Positions 1 through 6,551 of a DNA stretch of 12,868 nt are shown one piece after another. The stretch is from an uncultured bacterium. GTDB lineage: Bacteria > Cyanobacteriota > Vampirovibrionia > Gastranaerophilales > Gastranaerophilaceae. Under the pieces are notes generated by a model. It worked only from the letters and a program-made list of their open reading frames with translations, made no database searches and had not been told where the DNA came from. Where the stretch lies: contig CASECH010000031.1 of the NCBI GenBank assembly GCA_949286405.1, forward strand, positions 1 to 12,868, given 5' to 3'. The translations under genes and the position numbers were made by a program. Positions within the stretch are counted from its first letter, which is position 1. Each line of letters opens with the position of its first letter.

Positions 1-248
1 CCATTTTCATCTTTTTTTCTGTTACGATTAAGACCTTCATAGATACGCGGAGCTACCATGCCAATACCATCTTGTGCAATGAATGACGCTGCGAATCCTC
101 CTTTGTCGATTGCATCCATGACCGTTACTACAGGGTTAAAGCCCTTGAAAGACGGATTATTGTTGTTTTTGAAACTGTTTTGATTTCGTTCTTTTAATTG
201 TTGATTTTTTGCATGCTGCAAAGATGAATTAACTGGTTTTACTGACAT
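1..248 (-). CDS. Hypothetical protein, N-terminal 82 residues only (gene runs off the left edge)
   Basis: An open frame starts at the ATG whose complement is at 246-248 and stays open to the window edge, so only the N-terminus is visible. A TAGGG ribosome binding site lies 2 bases upstream of the ATG, which supports this start. The first 35 or so residues are polar, rich in Asn, Gln, Ser and Lys, and look disordered, ending in a short SFKGF motif. A glycine/alanine-containing, moderately hydrophobic stretch follows (KGGFAASFIAQDGIGMVAPR), then a basic tail (YEGLNRNRKK). There is no signal peptide at the very N-terminus. I do not recognise the family. It may belong to a lineage-specific group of membrane-associated proteins, but that is only an impression. 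Confidence 0.6.
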   Translation of the reverse strand, partial: MSVKPVNSSLQHAKNQQLKERNQNSFKNNNNPSFKGFNPVVTVMDAIDKGGFAASFIAQDGIGMVAPRIYEGLNRNRKKDEN

Positions 249-261
249 ATCCCTACTTTTC

Positions 262-274
262 ACTAATAACTATA
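262..274 (-). promoter_or_regulatory. Possible promoter of the left-edge hypothetical gene
   Basis: On the minus strand a TATAGT hexamer (complement of 269-274) would place the transcript start near 262, giving a leader of about 14 bases with the TAGGG site just before the ATG. No good -35 hexamer is visible at the usual distance; there is only an A/T run. The surrounding 249-460 stretch is very AT-rich, so chance -10 matches are easy to find. The rest of this intergenic stretch shows only a weak 5-bp inverted repeat (295-308). Confidence 0.3.
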
Positions 275-462
275 TATCTACACTCTTATTTAAAAAACCG
301 TAAGGTTTATTTATTGCTATTTTTTTTGGGTAAGTTAACTTTTTTTTACAAAAATTAAACAATAAGTGTATTTATTATACTTAATCCGAATATTTTTTAC
401 AAGTAATTTACTACATTAGTAATAAAATCTTTACGTTTTTGTAATAAACTTTATTATAAGAA

Positions 463-491
463 AAAAAACTGCTTAAAATTGACAGTTTTTT
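463..491. repeat. 9-bp inverted repeat overlapping the trmFO -35 region
   Basis: AAAAAACTG at 463-471 is matched perfectly by CAGTTTTTT at 483-491, with an 11-base spacer. The right arm covers the second half of the TTGACA hexamer of the trmFO promoter. With an A-run on the left and a T-run on the right it resembles a weak bidirectional terminator, but only 3 of the 9 pairs are G-C. It may equally be an operator. No gene ends next to it, so a termination role has no obvious client. Confidence 0.4.
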
Positions 492-505
492 ATGTCTGAT
501 ATAAT
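479..505 (+). promoter_or_regulatory. trmFO promoter with perfect extended -10
   Basis: TTGACA at 479-484 and TATAAT at 500-505 are both perfect sigma-70-type hexamers. The spacer is only 15 bases, but TG at 497-498 makes an extended -10 (TGATATAAT) that can compensate. Transcription should begin around 511-514, essentially at the trmFO ATG (514). No Shine-Dalgarno sequence lies between the -10 and the ATG, so the predicted transcript is leaderless or nearly so. Confidence 0.75.
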
Positions 506-513
506 CTGTTTTT

Positions 514-1812
514 ATGGAAGTAAATGTAATTGGAGCAGGTTTAGCAGGGGCAGAAGCAGCTTTGCAACTTGCTAAAAGAGGAATAAAAGTTAATTTATTC
601 GAAATGCGTCCTGTAAAGTCTACCGGTGCTCATAAAACAGGAAAGTTTGCGGAGTTTGTTTGCTCTAATAGCCTTGGATCTGCTGATTGTTCAAACGCTT
701 CAGGATTGCTGAAAAAAGAGATGGAACTTTTGGGTGGGGAGTTAATTAAGATTGCTTATGAGTGTAAAGTTCCGGCAGGAGGAGCTCTTGCAATAGATAG
801 AGAGTTGTTTTCTTCTACTGTGACTAAAAAAATTGAAGAAAATGAGTTTATAAACGTAGTAAGAGAAGAAGTTACTTTTATCCCTCAAGGGCCTACAATT
901 ATGGCATCAGGACCTCTGACGAGTGATGCGTTGTCTGATTCGATTAAAGAGTTTACAGAAAGTGAGCATTTACATTTTTTCGATGCTATTGCTCCGATTG
1001 TTGAGAAAGATAGTATTAATTTTGATATTGCTTTTTATGCAAGTAGGTATGACAAAGGGGAAGCTTCATATATTAATTGTCCTATGAATAAAGAGCAATA
1101 TGAGAAGTTTTATGACATATTAATTAATGCTCCTAAGATTGAATTAAAAGAGTTTGAAAAAGAGGCTAAATTTTTTGAGAGTTGTTTGCCTATTGAAGTA
1201 TTAGCTTCAAGAGGGTTTGATACATTGCGTTTTGGGCCTATGAAGCCTGTTGGATTGGTTGATAAAAGAACAGGTGAGGAAAATTATGCCGTTGTGCAGT
1301 TGCGTCAGGATAACTCCGCTAAGACTTTGTATAATCTTGTAGGTTTTCAAACTAATTTAAAATGGGGTGCTCAAAAAGAATTATTGCAATCTATTCCTGG
1401 ATTAGAAGATGTAAATATTGTACGTTATGGAGTTATGCACAGAAATACTTTTATCAACAGTCCAAGAATCCTTAATGCATCTTTGCAGACTAGAAAACGT
1501 CCTGATTTATTCTTTGCAGGTCAATTAACAGGAACTGAGGGCTATACTGAATCTATTGCATCAGGATTGTTAGCTGGTATAAATATGGCAAAATATTTGA
1601 ATGGAGAGCAATTAATTGTTTTACCAAAAGAAACTATGTTAGGTGCTTTGACTAATTATATTACAGATGAAAATCATGATAAATTTCAGCCAATTAATTC
1701 AAATTGGGGTATTTTAACTCCTTTAGAATTACCTAAAAAAGAACGTAAGAACAAAAAGCTTAAGGCTGAATTGTATACAAAACGTTCTATTGAATTTTTA
1801 TCTTCTATCTAA
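514..1812 (+). CDS. trmFO: Methylenetetrahydrofolate-tRNA-(uracil-5-)-methyltransferase TrmFO
   Basis: TrmFO is the cytoplasmic flavoenzyme that makes 5-methyluridine at position 54 of the tRNA T-loop, using methylenetetrahydrofolate as carbon donor and FAD/NAD(P)H as reductant. The 432-residue length is normal. Residues 1-12 carry the FAD-binding Rossmann motif (VIGAGLAG), and the family block ending FEMRP is at 29-33. Cys50, in the FVCSNSLGS block, and Cys224, in the FESCLPIEVLASRG block, match the two functional cysteines known from the Bacillus enzyme (Cys53 and Cys226). The C-terminal block FAGQLTGTEGYTES is also typical. The start at 514 is supported because family members begin almost directly with the GxGxxG motif, although no ribosome binding site precedes it. 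The promoter lies directly upstream and transcription may continue into the ABC importer genes. Confidence 0.96.
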   Translation: MEVNVIGAGLAGAEAALQLAKRGIKVNLFEMRPVKSTGAHKTGKFAEFVCSNSLGSADCSNASGLLKKEMELLGGELIKIAYECKVPAGGALAIDRELFSSTVTKKIEENEFINVVREEVTFIPQGPTIMASGPLTSDALSDSIKEFTESEHLHFFDAIAPIVEKDSINFDIAFYASRYDKGEASYINCPMNKEQYEKFYDILINAPKIELKEFEKEAKFFESCLPIEVLASRGFDTLRFGPMKPVGLVDKRTGEENYAVVQLRQDNSAKTLYNLVGFQTNLKWGAQKELLQSIPGLEDVNIVRYGVMHRNTFINSPRILNASLQTRKRPDLFFAGQLTGTEGYTESIASGLLAGINMAKYLNGEQLIVLPKETMLGALTNYITDENHDKFQPINSNWGILTPLELPKKERKNKKLKAELYTKRSIEFLSSI

Positions 1813-1844
1813 CCGAGGTCGGCTATAAACAATTTTATTTTTCA

Positions 1845-1853
1845 TGATACACT
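1845..1853 (+). promoter_or_regulatory. Possible extended -10 promoter just before the binding-protein gene
   Basis: TGATACACT at 1845-1853 fits an extended -10 (TG-n-TACACT; the hexamer matches TATAAT at 4 of 6 positions). No clear -35 is present. A start about 7 bases downstream would fall at the ATG at 1861, again giving a leaderless message. The alternative is read-through from trmFO, whose stop is only 48 bases upstream. A tiny CCG/CGG hairpin at 1813-1822 is too small to stop transcription convincingly. Confidence 0.4.
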
Positions 1854-1860
1854 TTAGTGT

Positions 1861-3702
1861 ATGAGAAGAAGAATAATTAGTGTTTTAGTTGTTTTTATCG
1901 CCATAGTGCTATTGGGGAAGGCATGCATAAGAAGAGATACTGTTGAGCTAGAAAAACCTAAACTTAGACCTAAGGCAGATGTTATAGCAAATAATTACAA
2001 GCAGCCTGAGAATTATAGCTTAGGTGGTATAGATTATTTGATGTCTGAAAATCCTGTTGGTAATTTTGGTGGAGTTATGGTTCTATCAACTATTGGAGAA
2101 GGACCTAAGACTTTTAATCCATTTAATACAAAAGATAATATATCTTCTATGATGTCTGAAATTATGTATGATGGACTTGTGACTACTCAGCCGATTACCG
2201 GTGAGGTTGTGCCAAAACTTGCAAAATCTTTTGAGGTTGATGGTTGTCGTTATATTGTACATCTGCGTAAGGGGATAAAATGGTCTGATGGAAAATTGAT
2301 TACTGCAGATGACGTTGTATTTACTTGGAAAGATATTATTCTAGCGGGATTTGGAAATACTTCAATAAGAGATTCAATAATTATTAATGGCGAGTTACCT
2401 AAGGTATATAAAATTGATGATTATACTGTAGAATTTGTTACTCCACAACCTTTTGCTCCTTTTTTGCGAATGCTTGCATCTCCAATAGCTCCGAAACATG
2501 TATTTTTACCTGCTGTAAAGAAGGGTAAGGCATATTTTGATACTTTTCAATCTACAAATATAAACCCAAAAGATTTAGTTACATCCGGAGCTTTTAGGTT
2601 AAAAGAGTATGTGCCTGCTCAGCGTGTTGTATATGGTAGAAATCCTAATTATTATGAGATTAATAAAAAAGAGGAAAAACTTCCTTATTTAGATAGACTT
2701 GTATATTTGATTGTTGGTGATGTAAATAATGAGGTTTTAAAGTTTGAAGGTGGAGAGCTTGATGTAATTAGTTTGCAGGGAGCAAATGTTGCAAGATTTA
2801 AGGAGATGGAGAAGCATTCTGACTTTACTGTTTATAATATTGGACCGGATACCGGTACAATGTATCTTTCAATGAATTTGAATGATAGAAAAGATAGTAA
2901 TGGTAAATTTTATGTTGATCCTAAAAAACAATTATGGTTTGGTGATGTAAACTTTAGGAGAGCATGCGATTATGCTATAGATAGAAAAAATATGGTTTTG
3001 AATATTGCAAATGGCTTGGGCGAACCTTTATTTACTCCTGAAAGCTTAAATTCAATCTTTTTAAACAAGGATTTAAAACCATACAATAGAGATATTAATA
3101 AAGCAAAAGAATTACTTAGAAAGTCAGGTTTTTACTGGGATAAGAAAGGACATTTAAAAGATCGTTTCGGGAATCATGTGGAGTTTGATCTTTATACAAA
3201 TGCAGGTAATACTGAGAGAGAAGCAATAGGTGTTATGGTTAAACAAGATCTTGAGGATTTGGGTATGAAGGTTAATTTTAAACCTATTGAGTTTAATTCT
3301 TTGGTAAATAAACTTGTAAGTACTCTTGATTGGGATATGGTGATAATGGGACTTACAGGTTCTCCTTTGGAACCTAACGGAGGCAAGAATGTTTGGATGT
3401 CTAACGGGACTTTGCATATGTTTAACCAAAGGCTTGAAAAAGATATGAATAGCAAACGTTTGCCGTGGGAAAAGAGAATTGATTATTTATATGAACAGGG
3501 AGCTTTGGCAGTTAATTTTGAGGAGCGTAAAAAATTCTACGATGAGTATCAAAAAATTGTATATGAACAAAAACCTTTCATATATATATATTCTCCAATT
3601 AGGATTGTAGCAATTAGAAATAAGTTTAAGAACATATTCCCTTCTTCATTAGGCGGAGTGACTCATAATATCGAGGAAATTTTTATAGGAGATGACAACT
3701 GA
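1861..3702 (+). CDS. ABC importer substrate-binding protein, family 5 (peptide/oligopeptide/nickel type)
   Basis: This is the extracytoplasmic ligand-binding subunit of a DppA/OppA-class importer. Its 613 residues are in the upper part of the family range. A basic start (MRRR) and a hydrophobic stretch (residues 5-19) form a secretion signal or membrane anchor. Cys22 follows in the context GKAC, a poor lipobox because Lys occupies position -2 and Gly position -3. The family-5 signature region is at about 102-128 (MYDGLVTTQPITGEVVPKLA, then FEVDG). It is followed by FxLRKGIKWSDG-like and ITADDVVFTWKD blocks (about 133-158), and a later FRRACDYAIDRK block is also typical. Residues 23-70 form a polar linker. 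An in-frame TAG at 1855-1857 rules out an earlier start, and no Shine-Dalgarno site precedes the ATG. The stop overlaps the next start by one base (TGATG). The substrate cannot be read from sequence; peptides are likeliest. Confidence 0.9.
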   Translation: MRRRIISVLVVFIAIVLLGKACIRRDTVELEKPKLRPKADVIANNYKQPENYSLGGIDYLMSENPVGNFGGVMVLSTIGEGPKTFNPFNTKDNISSMMSEIMYDGLVTTQPITGEVVPKLAKSFEVDGCRYIVHLRKGIKWSDGKLITADDVVFTWKDIILAGFGNTSIRDSIIINGELPKVYKIDDYTVEFVTPQPFAPFLRMLASPIAPKHVFLPAVKKGKAYFDTFQSTNINPKDLVTSGAFRLKEYVPAQRVVYGRNPNYYEINKKEEKLPYLDRLVYLIVGDVNNEVLKFEGGELDVISLQGANVARFKEMEKHSDFTVYNIGPDTGTMYLSMNLNDRKDSNGKFYVDPKKQLWFGDVNFRRACDYAIDRKNMVLNIANGLGEPLFTPESLNSIFLNKDLKPYNRDINKAKELLRKSGFYWDKKGHLKDRFGNHVEFDLYTNAGNTEREAIGVMVKQDLEDLGMKVNFKPIEFNSLVNKLVSTLDWDMVIMGLTGSPLEPNGGKNVWMSNGTLHMFNQRLEKDMNSKRLPWEKRIDYLYEQGALAVNFEERKKFYDEYQKIVYEQKPFIYIYSPIRIVAIRNKFKNIFPSSLGGVTHNIEEIFIGDDN

Positions 3703-4685
3703 TGAAACTGTTTATTTATATTTTAAAAAGAATATTACAGACTATTCCTTTGTTGTTTATCGTTTCGTTGATAAGCTTTTTTATAATACGACTTTCTCCT
3801 GTGGATCCTTTAGCTGAACTAAAGTTAAATCCTTCTGTCTCAAAAGAAACTCTGCAAAGAGAAACTGAACGATTGGGACTTGATAAACCTATTATTGTTC
3901 AGTATGGAAAATGGGCAAAGTCTTTTGTTAAGGGAGATTTAGGTATTACTTCGAATGGTGAGAGCGTTGCTGTAAAGTTAAAAGAAAGAATTCCTAATAC
4001 TCTACTTTTAACGATAATAGTAATATTTTTAAGTTGGATAGTAGGTGTTCCCTTGGGAATTATGGCTGCTGTTAAATGGAAAACTCCATTTGATAGAATG
4101 CTTACCGTATTGACAAGTATTGGGATGGCAATACCTTCATTTTTCTTTGCTGTGTTGTTGTTGATATTTGCCGTCAAGACAGGTTGGTTTCCTATTGGTG
4201 GACTTACCAGTTCAAATTTTTTAGAGATGAGCTTTTCAGAAAAAGTGTTTGATATTACAAAACATTTAGTATTGCCGGTAACTGTTTTGTTTACAATTTC
4301 TCTTGCAGGGTTACAAAGACAGATGAGAGGTAATTTGCTTGATGTTTTGGACAGTGATTATGTAAAATTTGCTAGGGCAAAGGGAGTAAGTGAGTTTAAA
4401 GTGATATTTAAACATGCTTTGAGAAATGCTGTTAATCCTATGATTACTCTTTTAGGATTTGAATTCGCAGGACTATTAAGTGGTGCTGCTTTGACTGAGT
4501 ATGTTTTTCAATATCCTGGATTAGGACGTTTGATTTTGGAGGCAGTTTTACGTTCTGATATAAATCTTGTGATGGCTTCTTTGATGATGGGAGCTATTAT
4601 GCTTGTGGTAGGGAATTTGATTGCGGACATCTTATTGATTATTACTGATCCGAGAATCAGAGATAATGGAGGGAAACAGGCATGA
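3702..4685 (+). CDS. ABC importer permease, DppB/OppB type
   Basis: This is one of two membrane subunits that form the channel of the peptide-type importer. The length of 327 residues is usual. Membrane segments are visible at about 8-29, 100-124, 135-158, 188-204, 245-267 and 290-315. The N-terminal block (KRILQTIPLLFIVSLISFFI) and the LGLDKPIIVQYGKW and GDLGITSNGESV blocks are typical of DppB/OppB. The cytoplasmic EAA loop that docks onto the ATPase is at about 219-247 (DYVKFARAKGVSEFKVIFKH) with its conserved Gly228. The start overlaps the upstream stop by one base, and AGGAGA (3687-3692) lies 9 bases before the ATG. The gene overlaps the next by 4 bases (ATGA), so the cassette is translationally coupled. 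Confidence 0.94.
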   Translation: MKLFIYILKRILQTIPLLFIVSLISFFIIRLSPVDPLAELKLNPSVSKETLQRETERLGLDKPIIVQYGKWAKSFVKGDLGITSNGESVAVKLKERIPNTLLLTIIVIFLSWIVGVPLGIMAAVKWKTPFDRMLTVLTSIGMAIPSFFFAVLLLIFAVKTGWFPIGGLTSSNFLEMSFSEKVFDITKHLVLPVTVLFTISLAGLQRQMRGNLLDVLDSDYVKFARAKGVSEFKVIFKHALRNAVNPMITLLGFEFAGLLSGAALTEYVFQYPGLGRLILEAVLRSDINLVMASLMMGAIMLVVGNLIADILLIITDPRIRDNGGKQA

Positions 4686-5749
4686 TAAGAGATATTTTCA
4701 AACAGTTGATGAAAGATAAATTTGCAAGAATTGCTTTATTTGTTCTTGTGTTTATATATTTCGCTTTATTTTTTGCCGATTTTATTGCACCTTATACAAA
4801 AGATTTCTCTGATAGAACGATGGCTTATGTCCCTCCGTCTAAAATTTTTACTATTAATGAAAATGGTAAATTTTCAAGACCTTATACATATAATTATCAA
4901 AGAGAATTTGATCAAGATGAATTGCGTATTGTCTACAAACTTGATAGAAATGAGAAACATTATTTGAAGTTTTTTGCAAAAGGTCAGCCATATAAATTTT
5001 TAGGTTTAATACCAATGCATAGACATTTGGTTACAACTGATAATAATGGTAGGTTGTTTTTACTAGGTACTGATATAAATGGACGTGATGTTTTTTCCAG
5101 ACTTTTGTTTGGTGGAAGAATTTCTATGACAATAGGATTTCTTGCGTTGTTTGTGCTATTTCCTATTGGTCTTTTATATGGTGGTATTGCTGGATATTTT
5201 GGTGGTAAGGTTGATGCGGTGATGATGCGATTTGCTGAAGCTGTAATGTCTATTCCAAGTTTTTATTTATTAATTATTTTAGCCTCAATATTACCTTCTA
5301 GTATGACGAGTGTTCAGCGTTTTATGCTTATAGTTGTAATATTGGCCCTTATTGGCTGGGCTGGTTTTGCGAGAGTCGTAAGAGGTATGGTGTTGTCTGT
5401 TAAGAATCAAGAATTCGTTCAAGCTGCAAAATCAATAGGTGCATCAAGGTTGAGAATTATTGTAAAACATATTTTACCTCAGACAACTAGTTTTGTAATT
5501 GTTGCAATGACTCTATCTGTACCTTCTTATATTTTGTCTGAATCAGGTTTAAGTTTTTTAGGGCTTGGAATTCAACAACCAGATGCAAGTTGGGGGAATA
5601 TGTTGAAAGAAGCTCAAGAATATACAAATATAATTTATCGACCTTGGCTTTTAACTCCCGGTTTTTTAATCTTTATAGCTGTATTGGCTTTTAATTTAAT
5701 AGGTGATACAATAAGAGATATACTTGATCCCAAAAGTCGAGTAAGATAG
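4682..5749 (+). CDS. ABC importer permease, DppC/OppC type with long extracytoplasmic loop
   Basis: This is the second channel subunit of the importer. After the first membrane segment (about 16-36, ending FIAPYTKDF) come roughly 90 residues outside the membrane, up to about residue 127. These hold a KFFAKGQPYKFLGLIPMHRH block and make the protein longer (355 residues) than the typical DppC of about 300. The conserved LGTDINGRDVFSRLLFGGR block is at 128-146. The remaining membrane segments lie at about 147-171, 187-203, 212-236, 270-290 and 325-345. The EAA loop is at 244-272 (EFVQAAKSIGASRLRIIVKH). GGAGGG at 4668-4673 lies 8 bases before the ATG. Long-loop versions are known from OppC/YejE-like permeases. 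Genes for the two ATPases (DppD/DppF-like) do not follow; mgtC comes next. Confidence 0.94.
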   Translation: MIRDIFKQLMKDKFARIALFVLVFIYFALFFADFIAPYTKDFSDRTMAYVPPSKIFTINENGKFSRPYTYNYQREFDQDELRIVYKLDRNEKHYLKFFAKGQPYKFLGLIPMHRHLVTTDNNGRLFLLGTDINGRDVFSRLLFGGRISMTIGFLALFVLFPIGLLYGGIAGYFGGKVDAVMMRFAEAVMSIPSFYLLIILASILPSSMTSVQRFMLIVVILALIGWAGFARVVRGMVLSVKNQEFVQAAKSIGASRLRIIVKHILPQTTSFVIVAMTLSVPSYILSESGLSFLGLGIQQPDASWGNMLKEAQEYTNIIYRPWLLTPGFLIFIAVLAFNLIGDTIRDILDPKSRVR

Positions 5750-5754
5750 TTTTG

Positions 5755-5783
5755 TTTATAAAGATATAAATTTTGGGTATAAT
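5755..5783 (+). promoter_or_regulatory. mgtC promoter
   Basis: A perfect TATAAT lies at 5778-5783, and a 4-of-6 -35 match (TTTATA, 5755-5760) sits 17 bases upstream. The transcript would start near 5790, giving a leader of about 22 bases with AAGGA (5802-5806) 6 bases before the ATG. A leader this short leaves no room for a long regulatory 5' region such as that of Salmonella mgtC. Confidence 0.55.
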
Positions 5784-5812
5784 TCATAAGAGAGATTTTT
5801 TAAGGATAAGAA

Positions 5813-6526
5813 ATGGAAACATTAACAGAGATTTTTGATATTTCAATTGTAGTTAGAGTTCTTTCAGCTGTATTGCTTGGTTTCGCAATTGGTTTAGAAA
5901 GAGAAATAACAAATAAATATGCAGGTTTAAGGACAAATATTTTAGTTTGTCTTGGAGCTTGTGTATTTACTATAATTTCTATTTACGGATTCCCTATGGT
6001 ATCTGTGACCGGTGATGAGTTTGGAACACGTGATACTGCTCGTGTCGCAGCTCAAGTGGTTACAGGTATCGGTTTTATCGGTGGTGGTACTGTTCTAAGA
6101 CATGGGGCAACGGTATTTGGACTGACTACTGCTGCTACGTTGTGGATTTCTGCGAGTATTGGGATGGCTTGTGGTGCTGGAATGTATGGACTTGCGATTA
6201 TCGGAACAATCTTTTCAATAATTGTTCTTGTTTCAGTTAGAATGCTTGAAATGAATGTTCTTCCTTCAAGTACAAAACTTATGAAAAGGTTGAAAGTTAA
6301 TCTTTGTGTTCAAACGATAAAAGCAGAAGATGCATATGATTACGTAATAGAACATTACCCTGAGTTGGTTGAAATTTCTAAAAAATTTGATAAGCAGACA
6401 GAAAATTTAACTAAAATATCTGTTGTTCTTGATGTAAGAGGCAAAGATCCGATTAAGAATATGTATAAAAAGTTTCAAAGTCTTGAGGGTATTGAATCAG
6501 TTTCTATTCAGGAGTGTAAAGAATAA
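5813..6526 (+). CDS. MgtC/SapB family inner-membrane protein
   Basis: MgtC/SapB proteins are small membrane proteins linked to survival at low magnesium and to control of F-type ATP synthase in some pathogens. In most bacteria the exact role is unsettled. The 237 residues divide into a membrane part with about five segments (about 13-30, 41-60, 77-96, 103-122 and 126-144) and a soluble ACT-like tail (about 160-233). Family hallmarks are GLEREITNKYAGLRTNILVCLG (27-48, including the conserved ER and GLRT), then RVAAQVVTGIGFIGGGTVLR (77-96) and GLTTAATLW (103-111). The gene has its own promoter and ribosome binding site, and it is separate from the importer by 63 bases. Being only distantly similar to Salmonella MgtC, it should not be assumed to be a virulence factor. 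Confidence 0.93.
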   Translation: METLTEIFDISIVVRVLSAVLLGFAIGLEREITNKYAGLRTNILVCLGACVFTIISIYGFPMVSVTGDEFGTRDTARVAAQVVTGIGFIGGGTVLRHGATVFGLTTAATLWISASIGMACGAGMYGLAIIGTIFSIIVLVSVRMLEMNVLPSSTKLMKRLKVNLCVQTIKAEDAYDYVIEHYPELVEISKKFDKQTENLTKISVVLDVRGKDPIKNMYKKFQSLEGIESVSIQECKE

Positions 6527-6527
6527 C

Positions 6528-6551
6528 AGTTTGTTATTATGAAACTTTTTT
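6528..6551 (+). terminator. Possible weak terminator after mgtC
   Basis: AGTTT (6528-6532) pairs with AAACT (6542-6546) across a 9-base loop and is followed by a T-run to 6551, two bases after the mgtC stop. The stem is only 5 bp with one G-C pair, so it would be inefficient. It overlaps the last codons of the convergent large gene. No U-run follows in the minus direction. Confidence 0.35.

Noticed and set aside
295..308. AAACC-GTAA-GGTTT hairpin as a terminator or regulatory RNA
   Set aside because: A 5-bp stem in a very AT-rich region is expected by chance, and no gene ends nearby.
1813..1822. CCGAGGTCGG after trmFO as a terminator
   Set aside because: The stem can be only 3 bp with a 4-base loop, and the following sequence is not a clean U-run.
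3154..3455. Minus-strand open frames of 87-91 codons inside the binding-protein gene
   Set aside because: They overlap each other in different frames opposite a conserved gene and show no recognisable protein features.
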